Assembly (NCBI GenBank): GCA_009698445.1
Contig: WLQG01000003.1
Coordinates: forward strand, 1 to 61,354
Source: Actinomycetota bacterium
Lineage (GTDB): Bacteria; Actinomycetota; Actinomycetes; Nanopelagicales; Nanopelagicaceae
Direction of reading: 5' to 3'
DNA length: 61,354 nucleotides
Part shown: one piece after another, positions 33,423-43,064 of the stretch
Layout: each line of letters begins with the position of its first letter
Position numbering within the stretch: the first letter of the stretch is position 1
Notes under the pieces: generated by a model
What the model saw: only the letters and a program-made list of their open reading frames with translations
Told to the model about the DNA's origin: nothing
Databases searched by the model: none
Translations under genes and position numbers: made by a program

Positions 33423-33461
33423 ATAAACCCTCCCGTCGGGAAAATCGGGAGGGTTTATTTT
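33422..33461. terminator. Bidirectional intrinsic terminator
   Basis: A perfect 15-bp inverted repeat: AAATAAACCCTCCCG (33422-33436) and CGGGAGGGTTTATTT (33447-33461) around a ten-base loop. The GC-rich core is flanked by A on one side and T on the other, so it can terminate both TauE (plus) and, in reverse, the cytochrome operon (minus), whose last stop is at 33470. Confidence 0.95.
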
Positions 33462-33469
33462 GTTCTTAT

Positions 33470-34450
33470 CTACTTCTTACGGCGTTTTATTCCATTTGCG
33501 TCGTAATACTGGCGCCAGATACCGCGATGAATCGGAATACGCATTGGCAGAGATTTAATTCCAGGAATTACTGGAATCAAGATCAATCCCAATGAGAGAA
33601 GACCCATGAGAACCATGATGTATGCATCAGCATTTGCGCCAATTGGCTTTGATTCTTCATTATTAAATGGCGGAATTTGATACCAGAATGAATACAGCCA
33701 TAACCAGGCTTGTCCTGGATAACGACCAGTTTCATTCATCATGCCCCATGTTCCACCCTGCAAATTAGCTGTAGTACCAGCATCATCTAGATAAGAGCCA
33801 TCACCAAAGAATAAAATCTGTTTGGTGTTATCAGTTTGAAAGAACCCACCTTGTGACAAGAGTGCGGCATCAAGTGCTCCACCTTTTGCCATATCGGTTA
33901 ATCCTTGTGCTAACGCTGGAACAGGTCCATATGCACCCGCGGCAACATCGGCTAATTTTCCATCAGCCTTAGTAATTGCATCATCGTATGTAGCAGCCCA
34001 CGTTTGCTTTTGTGAATCACTTGCTGCCTTCCATGTTGCCAAAGCACTGGCAATTTCAGTCGACATTACTTGGGTACTCAACGGTGCGATGACAAATTCA
34101 TTAACAGTATCTATCGGGTGTGTAACTCCTGCCCACTTTTGCAGCCAGAAAGGTCCCACGTTAAGACCATCTGAGGCTTTGTTGTAAGGGCCACCGTATG
34201 TGGCAGATCCACTAGTCCCAGCAATCTCTTGAACTGCAGTTACATAGAAGTTGTCTGCATTACTAACTGCCCACCCTTTAAAGGTTAAAGGTTTTTCATC
34301 AGGAGATCCCATGACAAGTGAAAGAACTATCGCTGCAATTGCAACCAATGCAACGGCAATGCTTCCCTCTTTTACGATGTCATAGCGTTTTGTTTTTCCG
34401 GCCCAAGGGGCAGCATCAAATGCGTGTTTGGCCTCTTTTGAAAACGTCAT
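33470..34450 (-). CDS. Cytochrome b C-terminal/subunit IV-like membrane protein with large extracytoplasmic insertion
   Basis: 326 residues. One span near residues 29-48 and a C-terminal hairpin region (AYIMVLMGLLSLGLILIPVIPGI) flank a soluble segment of about 200 residues. PGQAWLWLYSFWYQIPPF just before the last spans recalls the PEWY-like quinol-site helix of cytochrome b/subunit IV proteins, in altered form. Its start overlaps the stop of the b-type cytochrome gene (ATGA), so the two are made together. No Rieske protein or cytochrome c gene is adjacent. Probably a quinol-oxidising membrane complex subunit; assignment rests mainly on the neighbour and the C-terminal pattern. Confidence 0.6.
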   Translation of the reverse strand: MTFSKEAKHAFDAAPWAGKTKRYDIVKEGSIAVALVAIAAIVLSLVMGSPDEKPLTFKGWAVSNADNFYVTAVQEIAGTSGSATYGGPYNKASDGLNVGPFWLQKWAGVTHPIDTVNEFVIAPLSTQVMSTEIASALATWKAASDSQKQTWAATYDDAITKADGKLADVAAGAYGPVPALAQGLTDMAKGGALDAALLSQGGFFQTDNTKQILFFGDGSYLDDAGTTANLQGGTWGMMNETGRYPGQAWLWLYSFWYQIPPFNNEESKPIGANADAYIMVLMGLLSLGLILIPVIPGIKSLPMRIPIHRGIWRQYYDANGIKRRKK

Positions 34451-35067
34451 CTCTCAACTCCGCTCAATAAAGGTTCGGCATCAATAGGTGGGACAACCCC
34501 ACGACGACGTACCATCAGTACGTGAATAACGGTAATAACTCCCAAAAGAAGTGGGAGGAATGCCACGTGAAGTAGCAACATCTGCCCAAGATTGGTCACA
34601 TTAAAAAATGCACCAATTCCCATTGCATTAAACCCATCTTTAGCTTCAAAAGAGATCCACTGTGAATCGAAGTTTGTTTGGACTAAGTAGCCAGTAAAAG
34701 CTGTGGCGATGGATGCAACGAATGCAACTGCGCCAGTTGCCCATGTTCTAAAACGATTACCGCGCCATGCAGCCATCCAGTACTTACCCCATAGGTGAAC
34801 CACCATAAAGACAAAGAACATTTGCACTGACCAAAAGTGCAAGCTATTAACAAACAGACCAGTATCTGAAATGTGATACCAAGCCGGGCCTTCAAAGGCC
34901 AAGATAATTCCAGATAAAATAATCATGGCTAAAGCTGCAAGTGTGAGAACACCAAATACATAAATCCAGGAAACAACATATGCAGGTTGATCATCTGGAA
35001 GAAGTTTTTCAATTGGAAGATTCTTTTGCCACTTATTACGAAGTTTGGCTGTCCACATTTCACTCAT
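34447..35067 (-). CDS. b6-type cytochrome b N-terminal domain protein
   Basis: 206 residues, four transmembrane helices, which transfers electrons from quinol across the membrane through two b haems. Helix B has His-x13-His (HFWSVQM...VVHLW) and helix D has His-x14-His (HVAFLPL...TVIHVLM). The one-residue longer spacing in helix D is the cytochrome b6 hallmark, rather than bc1. AFTGYLVQTN before helix C region and the short chain also match a split b6/subunit IV layout. It is flanked by a 58-residue membrane microprotein upstream and the subunit IV-like gene downstream, each with ATGA overlap. The partner oxidant is not visible here. Confidence 0.82.
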   Translation of the reverse strand: MSEMWTAKLRNKWQKNLPIEKLLPDDQPAYVVSWIYVFGVLTLAALAMIILSGIILAFEGPAWYHISDTGLFVNSLHFWSVQMFFVFMVVHLWGKYWMAAWRGNRFRTWATGAVAFVASIATAFTGYLVQTNFDSQWISFEAKDGFNAMGIGAFFNVTNLGQMLLLHVAFLPLLLGVITVIHVLMVRRRGVVPPIDAEPLLSGVER

Positions 35068-35240
35068 TTGTGATCCTCTTTGTCTTTAGGAAAAGGGACA
35101 AAGACTGCGAGAGCGAAAATTGTTAGCATCAAAATAATAACAATTAAATTTGATACTGAAATCTGCAGCCAACCTGATTTGAGATAAGTTGCAGGATGAT
35201 TCATAAAATCTGAAATCCAGCCTGTCATTAAATTGTCCAT
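35064..35240 (-). CDS. 58-residue membrane microprotein of the cytochrome b operon
   Basis: A short open frame from ATG 35240 to TGA 35064, sequence beginning MDNLMTGWISDFMNHPATYL, with one span (VSNLIVIILMLTIFALAVFV) and a charged Pro/Lys/Asp end (PFPKDKEDHK). Its stop overlaps the ATG of the cytochrome b gene, the same coupling used between the next two genes, so it is very likely expressed. The size and topology resemble small single-helix subunits of b6f-type complexes. No ribosome-binding site is evident. Function in complex stability is inference. Confidence 0.7.
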   Translation of the reverse strand: MDNLMTGWISDFMNHPATYLKSGWLQISVSNLIVIILMLTIFALAVFVPFPKDKEDHK

Positions 35241-35342
35241 TCGTTCGAATCGAGTGCTCTCGAATTCGTTATGGTCACGATAGAACTGTTAAGAAAATTC
35301 ACCTATGAGGATAGTGAGCGCTGACACTCTCTAAGCAGTTAA

Positions 35343-35747
35343 TTAAGTGTTAAGAAGTTCCTTGAGTAAGGCTTCTACGCGTGCTTTAATCTCATCACGT
35401 ATAACTCGCACAGATTCAATACCTTGACCTGCTGGATCCTCTAGAACCCAATCTTCATAGCGCTTACCTGGATAAAACGGGCACGCATCTCCGCAACCCA
35501 TTGTTACCACTGCATCAGATGCTTGGACCGCTTCAGGTGTTAACACTTTAGGAACATTATTAGCAATATCAATACCAAGTTCTGCCATTGCTGCAATTGC
35601 GACTGGGTTAATTGAATCCTTTGGCGCAGATCCTGCAGAAAGTACTTCGACTTTATCCCCGCCAAGTGATTTCATAAAACCTGCTGCCATCTGTGAACGG
35701 CCAGCGTTGTGAACGCAAACAAAAAGTACGGTTGGTTTATTTGTCAT
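35343..35747 (-). CDS. arsC: Arsenate reductase, low-molecular-weight phosphatase type
   Basis: 134-residue cytosolic enzyme that reduces arsenate to arsenite through Cys chemistry. The CX5R phosphate loop CVHNAGRS (Cys11, Arg17) opens the protein, DAVVTMGCGDACP supplies further Cys, and DWVLEDPAG carries the general-acid Asp. Actinobacterial relatives use mycothiol/mycoredoxin or thioredoxin; which cannot be decided here. The ATG lies 11 bp inside the end of an aquaporin-like channel gene, a pairing known from ArsC-AqpS systems in which arsenite leaves through the channel. Last of eight tightly spaced minus-strand genes. No ArsR repressor gene is next to it. Confidence 0.9.
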   Translation of the reverse strand: MTNKPTVLFVCVHNAGRSQMAAGFMKSLGGDKVEVLSAGSAPKDSINPVAIAAMAELGIDIANNVPKVLTPEAVQASDAVVTMGCGDACPFYPGKRYEDWVLEDPAGQGIESVRVIRDEIKARVEALLKELLNT

Positions 35748-36384
35748 GTGTGAGCACCTTTGTTAGGCCTAGGCCAATGAAGGCACCGAGTATTTGAGCA
35801 GCAATGAATTTTGTGACACTTCCTGGAGCTATACCGGCAAATGAATCAGTGAAAGCTCGACCGATTGTGACGGCCGGGTTAGCAAAGGAAGTTGAACTCG
35901 TAAAAAAGTAGGCGCTGCCAATCCATGACGCAACAATCACAGGAATCATGGTCAATTTTTCCTGGGTAATGAGCACGTTAATAATCAAAATTAAACCTGC
36001 AGTGGCAACAATTTCTCCGATATAAAGATTGCCGCCAGAACGCACTTTTGTTGCCGTTTCAAGGAGTGGCTGGCTAAACATCGCATTTGCTAGTGCGGCT
36101 CCAGAAATTGCTCCTGCAATTTGCGCCACAACATATTGAATGAAAACTACTAACGTTGTGCGTTTTTGAATCAAGTCAATCAGAGTGACAACGGGATTGA
36201 AATTGGCACCGCTGATAGGCGCCAGGATCTGAATCAAAACCATTAAGCCAAATACAGTTGAAATTGTATTAATTAGAAGCTGAACACCAATATCCTGTGA
36301 AAGATTTGTGGCCATAATGCCTGAACCAACAACAACTGCAACTAAAAGGGCCGTGCCCAGAAATTCGGCAAAGACCTTTTTCAT
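35737..36384 (-). CDS. MIP-family channel (aquaglyceroporin), probable arsenite exit route
   Basis: 215 residues, six spans. Two half-helix motifs are present: NFNPVVTLID (NPV near 63-65) and SFANPAVTIGRAF (NPA near residue 173). The first motif deviates at the third position, as in many aquaglyceroporins. The gene starts one base after the FKBP stop and overlaps arsC, so channel and reductase are co-produced. Downhill efflux of arsenite made by ArsC, as in rhizobial AqpS, is the most economical role, but glycerol or water passage cannot be excluded. Confidence 0.88.
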   Translation of the reverse strand: MKKVFAEFLGTALLVAVVVGSGIMATNLSQDIGVQLLINTISTVFGLMVLIQILAPISGANFNPVVTLIDLIQKRTTLVVFIQYVVAQIAGAISGAALANAMFSQPLLETATKVRSGGNLYIGEIVATAGLILIINVLITQEKLTMIPVIVASWIGSAYFFTSSTSFANPAVTIGRAFTDSFAGIAPGSVTKFIAAQILGAFIGLGLTKVLTHDK

Positions 36385-36885
36385 TTATGAAACAGCGATG
36401 ATGTCTACGACGAAAATTAGCGTTTCATTTGGGCCGATAGGGCCAGAGCCATTAGGGCCATAACCAAGATCTGCTGGAATAACTAGCAAGCGGCGTCCAC
36501 CAACTTTTGCACCAGGCAAACCCTGTTGCCATCCTGCAATCACACCTGCAAGTGGGAATGTTGCTGGCTGCCCACCATTCCATGATGATTCAACGATTGC
36601 ACCATTTGACCACGTCATCAATGTGTAATGAACGGTCAAAGTAGAAGTTGCAACAACTTCTGTACCTGTTCCAACAATGATGTCCCGTGTTTGCAAGGCT
36701 GTTGGAGCGGTACCAGTTGGCGGTGTAATTATTGGTGCTTCACCTGCATTAGCAGTTACTGCCGGCAAACCTTGAGATGCTGTATCTGACACTTTATCTT
36801 TTCCTCCACATGCTGACAGGGATGTAATTGCTACTGCAAATATTGCTGCGATTGCTAAATTTCTAACCTTTGAGTTCATTTTCAT
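36385..36885 (-). CDS. FKBP-type peptidyl-prolyl isomerase, lipoprotein
   Basis: 166 residues. A signal peptide with lipobox LSAC (lipidated Cys26) places it on the outer face of the membrane. The catalytic domain (about residues 60-166) has the FKBP pattern TLTVHYTLMTWSNGAIVESSW, VIAGWQQGLPGAKVGGRRLLVIP, LGYG and LIFVVDIIAV. It speeds proline cis-trans isomerisation in exported proteins. The gene sits three bases after argG and directly before the channel gene. That appears to be operon packing rather than pathway logic, although it might fold surface proteins made elsewhere in this window. Confidence 0.92.
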   Translation of the reverse strand: MKMNSKVRNLAIAAIFAVAITSLSACGGKDKVSDTASQGLPAVTANAGEAPIITPPTGTAPTALQTRDIIVGTGTEVVATSTLTVHYTLMTWSNGAIVESSWNGGQPATFPLAGVIAGWQQGLPGAKVGGRRLLVIPADLGYGPNGSGPIGPNETLIFVVDIIAVS

Positions 36886-36888
36886 CCT

Positions 36889-38223
<1,335 letters not shown>

Positions 38224-39417
38224 CTAACCGATAGTGAAGGTGGGAATTTTCTTTGACAGGGCAGGAACGATGCCCCATTGTGAGGTGATTTCACGATATC
38301 TATCGATATCTATCGCATCTGGTTGTGCTCCGGTCTTCACCGCACGAATCATGATGTTTCGAGGTGTGTGTTCTCCCCCAATAAATTCAATTACTTCGAC
38401 GCGATATCCAACTATGCGCAAAATCTGTGCGCGCAATGCATCAGTGAGCAAATCACCCATCCGTTCTTTCATAACGCCGAACTTAGTTAATGCGCCCCAT
38501 GGTTCTGGGATTTGATCCATCTGCTTTTGAATATCGTGGTGGCAACATGGAGCAATCAATAAAAGTTTGGCTCCGCCATTTACTGCCCAGGCAATCGCGT
38601 CATCGGTTGCGGTATCGCATGCATGCAATGCAATAGCAATATCGGCTTGCTGCGCCGTTGTCGTAGCAATTTCTTCAGCTTTAAATGTGATTGTTTGTGA
38701 GATTCCAAGCGAAGTTGCGATTGCATTATTTCGATCACGTGATGCTGGGCGAATATCAATTCCAGTTACATGAACATTCATGCCAACACTGCGAAGATAC
38801 TGGTGGGCTGCAAAAGTTAAATAAGCATGGCCGCATCCAAGGTCTACGATAGAAAGAGGTTTTTCCTTAGTTGGCTTTTCTATCTGCCCAGCTTCTATTG
38901 CTGAATTAAGTGTTGGAGCCAACAACCGTAAGAACTCTTCCACTTGCTTATATTTATCGTTTTTAGAGGGCTTAATCTGACCTTTATGATCGGTGATACC
39001 AACTTCAAGAAGAAATGGGTCGGAAGGATCTAACAATCTTTCCTTCTTTTTATCGTGAGCGAAATCTTGAACCAGCGTTTTCTTTTCATAGTGGACTTGG
39101 GCATCACCACTCTTTGTTACACGAACACTCATAGATCCATCCAAGCTATCCACAGTGATATTTGCATAGCCGCTAGTAAGAAGTTCCAGTATTGTTTTAG
39201 TTTCTGCATTGATATTTTTTGTTGTCGTAGCACGTCCATCACTATGAGTAAGTTGCAAAAGAATTGAGCCTTTAATTTCTACAGGACGGATATCGATTCG
39301 CTCATGCTGGGTTTGCATGTTGCGTCTGCGCCCAGATAAAACAACCCGAACTAACGTGCTGGTATCAGCGATTAGCATGCAGGCTTCTTCTAACGCTTGC
39401 TCGAGTGAAAGAGGCAT
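38224..39417 (-). CDS. SAM-dependent methyltransferase (Methyltransf_32-like)
   Basis: 397 residues. The central Rossmann core has motif I IVDLGCGHAYLTFAAHQYL (about residues 192-210), TGIDIRP at the following strand, and ADIAIALHACDTATDDAI with a downstream LLIAPCCHHDIQ. This is the pattern of the DUF/Methyltransf_32 group (GSTCD-like), often linked to RNA modification; the substrate is unknown. The first 120 residues form a separate beta-rich domain. The start is ATG 39417. It follows the other methyltransferase by one base and precedes argG by nine. Confidence 0.82.
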   Translation of the reverse strand: MPLSLEQALEEACMLIADTSTLVRVVLSGRRRNMQTQHERIDIRPVEIKGSILLQLTHSDGRATTTKNINAETKTILELLTSGYANITVDSLDGSMSVRVTKSGDAQVHYEKKTLVQDFAHDKKKERLLDPSDPFLLEVGITDHKGQIKPSKNDKYKQVEEFLRLLAPTLNSAIEAGQIEKPTKEKPLSIVDLGCGHAYLTFAAHQYLRSVGMNVHVTGIDIRPASRDRNNAIATSLGISQTITFKAEEIATTTAQQADIAIALHACDTATDDAIAWAVNGGAKLLLIAPCCHHDIQKQMDQIPEPWGALTKFGVMKERMGDLLTDALRAQILRIVGYRVEVIEFIGGEHTPRNIMIRAVKTGAQPDAIDIDRYREITSQWGIVPALSKKIPTFTIG

Positions 39418-39418
39418 C

Positions 39419-40174
39419 TTATTTAGGCGAAATTACCGCTGTGCCCTTTTCGTGGGGATAGATAGTTAAGACATGGCTCGGAAGCGCTTTAGCAAAGTTT
39501 TCGGCCAATTGCCGTTCGCCTTCTCGATTTACATCATCTACGACAATGACTGCATTTGGTGAAAGTTTTGCAATTAACTCAGCACAAGCAGGCATACGTG
39601 CCTGCGGATTTTTAGAGCCCGGAGGGCCATCAACTATGAGTAAATCAATTCGCTTTAAGTCTTTTAGCATTGCAGTGTCATACCAATCAGAGCCTGATTT
39701 GTGAGCCTTAAGTTTTGCGACACGGACTTCAACACCGCGAACTTTATGCTCTTTAAGCATCTCGCGAGTTTTTTCGGCAAATTCGGCAGAGTGATCAATG
39801 CTAATTATCTTTTTTGCTCCAGCTTTTGCTACTACTAATGTTGAAACTCCAGAGCCTAGTTCAACAACTAATTTTGGATTGTGCGTGCGTACTAGCTGGG
39901 CCAAAGTCAGCAGTAAATCCGGTGATGCTGCCCAGCTGCGTGTTGGAGGAATGGGAGAAGTAAATTTCAATAGCGTCATCAATTGCTGCATCGCTTCACT
40001 TTGGCGATAGGACTGCCACACCTGCGCTTTGATCTCTTTCGTTGAGGCTGCAATCTCACGAGTTGTTCGTTCAGATCTAGCGCTAACTTTCTGATGCAAA
40101 CCACGCAGTAATCGGATGCAATAAAGCAGGCTTACCGCAATGACAATTAACAGAACAAAGGAAAGTGTTTTCAC
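39419..40174 (-). CDS. Membrane-anchored class I SAM methyltransferase (Methyltransf_24-like)
   Basis: 251 residues. A single N-terminal span (residues about 3-24) and a basic helical stretch anchor a catalytic domain with LVVELGSGVSTLVVAKAG (motif I), ISIDHSAEFA and IDLLIVDGPPGSKNPQ. A DGPPG sequence after the fourth strand is usual in this methyltransferase group acting on small molecules or sugars. The target is not readable. Tight spacing to the histidine kinase gene upstream (9 bp) suggests the gene belongs to the same transcript. Confidence 0.8.
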   Translation of the reverse strand: MKTLSFVLLIVIAVSLLYCIRLLRGLHQKVSARSERTTREIAASTKEIKAQVWQSYRQSEAMQQLMTLLKFTSPIPPTRSWAASPDLLLTLAQLVRTHNPKLVVELGSGVSTLVVAKAGAKKIISIDHSAEFAEKTREMLKEHKVRGVEVRVAKLKAHKSGSDWYDTAMLKDLKRIDLLIVDGPPGSKNPQARMPACAELIAKLSPNAVIVVDDVNREGERQLAENFAKALPSHVLTIYPHEKGTAVISPK

Positions 40175-40183
40175 CTAGTAAGT

Positions 40184-41332
40184 CTAAGCGCGAGGCAGTT
40201 GAACTTCAATTGCCAAACCGCCGAGTTCGCTTTTGCGCAGAGTAAATACGCCTTTATGTCTTTCAATGACAGCATTCATGATGCTCATCCCAAGACCTGT
40301 GCCTCCTGTATCCCGAGAACGAGATCGATCAAATCGCTTGAGCCCGCGGATTTTCTCACCGTATGAGGCCGTAGGTAATCCCGGACCGCTATCTTCAATC
40401 ACAATCACAATCTGCTTTTCAGCTCTTACGGTGACCCTTACCGATGAACTTGGTGGCGTGTGTAATCGGATATTTGTCAGGGCATTTTGAATAAAGCGCT
40501 GTAAGTATTTTTGTGACCCCACTAATACCGCACTTTCATCAATGTGTGACGTAACAGGATGGGTTGGAGATATCTCTTGAAAATCCAAAACATTTTCGCG
40601 CATTAACTCTGCTATATCTATCTCTTCAAAATCTATGTTGCCTTCTTCACCCAATTGGGCCAACATCAATAGATCGCCAATCAAAAAATCCATTCGTTTT
40701 AACTCACTATTAAGTCGATCAAAGGCAGCGCTTTCACGTTCTGGATCTAGCTGTTTGCCTTTAAGTAATTCTGCATATCCTTTCACGACCGTCATTGGTG
40801 TTCGAAGTTCATGGGCAGCATCGCCCAAAAACTCTTGCATTTTCTGCCTTTGAGCACGCTCTTGTGCCAAGGCGTTGGAACGAGAAAGTAATGAATAAAC
40901 TATAGAGGCGAAAATATTTGCAAAAATAATGAAAATCAGTAGTTTCCAGAGGTTTCTATTGAGTGCACGATTTATGTCAACGATAGAACTTGCCAGAATT
41001 AATTCATCACCTTCTGGAATTGCGATATGGCGAACTCGTAAATCTTCACCCTCTAATAACGTCCCTGATGATTCACGCAAGATAGTGACTTCACCATTTG
41101 GGGTAGAGAAAGCCAATGTAAAGTCAAAATTATTTTGTTCAATGCTCAATAAAGCAATACTTACTGCGTCTAATGGGTTGGTGCGAATATCGTTCTCTAC
41201 TCGATCAAGGCGTTTATCCACCATGGAGATTTCACTTTGGTGTGATCCCCAGACAGCAAAACCTCCAATAAGAATGGAAAGGGTGGATGTTACGAGCCCG
41301 GTCGTGACTAATTGCCGTGTCCTATTCTTCAT
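40184..41332 (-). CDS. Sensor histidine kinase (two-component system)
   Basis: 382 residues: TM1 (about 10-29), an extracytoplasmic sensor of about 90 residues, TM2 (about 130-150), then a dimerisation domain with DAAHELRTPM (phospho-acceptor His174) and a HATPase domain with EDSGPGLP and GGTGLGMSIMNAV. No HAMP domain is evident between TM2 and the His box. It pairs with the response regulator encoded five bases upstream. The sensor sequence (VDKRLDRVENDIRTN; TPNGEVTILRES) gives no ligand. The genes downstream in the same run include two methyltransferases and argG, which probably reflects packing. Confidence 0.93.
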   Translation of the reverse strand: MKNRTRQLVTTGLVTSTLSILIGGFAVWGSHQSEISMVDKRLDRVENDIRTNPLDAVSIALLSIEQNNFDFTLAFSTPNGEVTILRESSGTLLEGEDLRVRHIAIPEGDELILASSIVDINRALNRNLWKLLIFIIFANIFASIVYSLLSRSNALAQERAQRQKMQEFLGDAAHELRTPMTVVKGYAELLKGKQLDPERESAAFDRLNSELKRMDFLIGDLLMLAQLGEEGNIDFEEIDIAELMRENVLDFQEISPTHPVTSHIDESAVLVGSQKYLQRFIQNALTNIRLHTPPSSSVRVTVRAEKQIVIVIEDSGPGLPTASYGEKIRGLKRFDRSRSRDTGGTGLGMSIMNAVIERHKGVFTLRKSELGGLAIEVQLPRA

Positions 41333-41337
41333 GAAAC

Positions 41338-42021
41338 TTACTTTGGCTCCTGAATTTGGAATCCAACTCCGCGAACAGTTTTAATCCCCTCAAATCCATC
41401 TCGGTGAAGTTTCTTTCGCAAATAAGAGATATAGGTGTCAACTACCGTGCTCTCAGATTCAAAAGTTATCCCCCAGACTTCATCCAAAAGGAGGTTTTTA
41501 CTCAAAACGCGCCCCTTTTTCTCAATAAGAATTTGTAACAAACGATATTCAGTAGGTGACAAATCAACTTCTTCACCATTAAATGTAACAAGATGTTGAT
41601 TATCATCAATTGAAATAGGACCGCAGGAAAGTAATGTCGGAATATCACTATTTTTTGTGGAGCGACGTAAAATTGCTTTAATTCTTAATACCAATTCTTC
41701 AATTCCAAAAGGTTTTACGACATAGTCGTCGGCACCTATTTTCAAGCCGCGGGTAATGTCTGCTTTATCCTCTCGAGCAGTAAGCATCAATACGGGCGTA
41801 AAATCATTAGTACTACGCAAACGTTCTACTAGTTCAAATCCATCCATGAGTGGCATATTGATATCAATGACTAATAGATCTGGCTTATGAGTGCGCAATA
41901 GCGTTAGTGCTGACATCCCGTCGGTTGCTTCCAGAGTTTCAAAGCCAGCAATTCGCAAGGTGTCATTTAACAGGGCCCGAACGCCTGGCTCATCATCAAC
42001 AATCATAATTATCTCGGCCAT
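41338..42021 (-). CDS. OmpR/PhoB-family response regulator
   Basis: 227 residues. The receiver domain has acidic pair D9/D10, phospho-acceptor D53 (VIDINMPLMDG), Thr in LMLTARED and Lys in VVKPFG. The C-terminal winged helix carries LSPTEYRLLQILIEKKGRV and TYISYLRKKLHRDGFEGIKTVRGVGFQ. It is the cognate regulator of the adjacent kinase. It reads away from the small secreted-protein gene at 42121; the 99-bp spacer holds a 13-bp direct repeat pair that could be its operator. Confidence 0.94.
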   Translation of the reverse strand: MAEIIMIVDDEPGVRALLNDTLRIAGFETLEATDGMSALTLLRTHKPDLLVIDINMPLMDGFELVERLRSTNDFTPVLMLTAREDKADITRGLKIGADDYVVKPFGIEELVLRIKAILRRSTKNSDIPTLLSCGPISIDDNQHLVTFNGEEVDLSPTEYRLLQILIEKKGRVLSKNLLLDEVWGITFESESTVVDTYISYLRKKLHRDGFEGIKTVRGVGFQIQEPK

Positions 42022-42033
42022 AGGTTCACTCTT

Positions 42034-42120
42034 GCATGATGTGTGCCTAAATCCAATAAATATCCTTGAAGTAGAGTCATTTCACAGAAAAATCACAACT
42101 GAAAGCTGCATGATTTGCGC
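42034..42120. promoter_or_regulatory. Divergent spacer with 13-bp imperfect direct repeats
   Basis: GCATGATGTGTGC (42034-42046) and GCATGATTTGCGC (42108-42120) differ at two positions and bracket the intergenic region between the response regulator and the secreted-protein gene. OmpR-type regulators often bind direct repeats, so this is a candidate site; the 61-bp separation is wide. Confidence 0.3.
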
Positions 42121-42588
42121 ATGAAACAAAAAGGGCTTGGAGTTTTGCTGATGGCATGGGTGCTGGTCTTCTCCTCAGCAAATTTTGCCGTTGCAGATGC
42201 GTCACCCTCTCCTAGTTCTACCCCAGAGATTAAAATTTTGATGAACCAGTACAAGTTGGCAATGGATAAATATCGAGTATTGATTAAAAATCGCGATGAA
42301 GTACGTACTCAGATAAACCGCACATTTATAGTCGCAGTCGAATCTGCTAATCGTGAAGCACGCATGTCAATGAGGTTGGCAATCACGGCTTCGGAAAAAA
42401 CTGATGTGATTGTCAAACAGAAAACCGCGATTGCCTCAGCAAGTGATGCGCGGGATGCGGCAATTGCTGCTCTTGGAATCTTGCCAACGCCACCGGTAAA
42501 ACCGGTTAAGCAAGGCGAAGTAGCGCCTACGAACAAAATGAAATCTCAAAAACCATCGCCAACCTCAACTCGTAAATCTAAGAATTGA
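42121..42588 (+). CDS. Small secreted helical protein, unknown function
   Basis: 155 residues from ATG 42121; a TTG six bases upstream is less likely. A signal peptide (MKQKGLGVLLMAWVLVFSSANFAVADA) is followed by a Ser/Pro stretch and a helical segment of about 80 residues rich in Ala, Arg and Lys (MNQYKLAMDKYRVLIKNRDEV). A Pro/Lys/Ser tail closes the chain. No family was recognised. It diverges from the two-component system, which makes it a possible target gene of that regulator (inference). The next gene starts 13 bp later on the same strand. Confidence 0.6.
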   Translation: MKQKGLGVLLMAWVLVFSSANFAVADASPSPSSTPEIKILMNQYKLAMDKYRVLIKNRDEVRTQINRTFIVAVESANREARMSMRLAITASEKTDVIVKQKTAIASASDARDAAIAALGILPTPPVKPVKQGEVAPTNKMKSQKPSPTSTRKSKN

Positions 42589-42601
42589 CTATCGTTAGGC
42601 C

Positions 42602-42979
42602 ATGAAGAAATTCAATTTATGGCTAGCTGGTAAAATTACTGATGGTGTTGCAACTATGTGGTGCGCATATTTATTCGCAGCAATCGCACTCATTTCTCTG
42701 CCAAAGGCAATTAGCTCTGGTGATTCAATTGTTATCGTTTCCTGGGTTGCTCAAACTTTTCTGCAGCTAGTTTTGCTCTCTATCATCATGGTTGGGCAAA
42801 AGGTTCAATCTCAGAGCGTTGAAGAAACTATCAACGAGACACATGCTGCCTCCCTTGCCGAATTTGAATTAGCAAAAGAGGCGCGGGGCATTGCCCACAG
42901 CGAACTTGCTGAACTGCATCAGCTATCGAAAGATATGCACAAACTGATGAGAGAAGTCGAATCTAGATTAAAGAGTTAA
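42602..42979 (+). CDS. Small two-span membrane protein with coiled C-terminus
   Basis: 125 residues. Two spans (about 18-36 and 48-68; SWVAQTFLQLVLLSIIMVGQ) are followed by a helical, Glu/His-rich coil (INETHAASLAEFELAKEARG). The FLQLVLL-x-MVGQ-x-Q segment and the TH-x-AS helix occur in conserved actinobacterial small membrane proteins without assigned function. It follows the secreted helical protein and ends 85 bp before the TerC gene. Confidence is in the gene, not in any function. Confidence 0.65.
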   Translation: MKKFNLWLAGKITDGVATMWCAYLFAAIALISLPKAISSGDSIVIVSWVAQTFLQLVLLSIIMVGQKVQSQSVEETINETHAASLAEFELAKEARGIAHSELAELHQLSKDMHKLMREVESRLKS

Positions 42980-43064
42980 TTCGTTCTAAAAGTGCGCTCA
43001 ACATGCTCGTCCTTTCGTTCTACGTCCGGTGCGAGGTTCATCCACTAACTGGCAGAATAACGGC

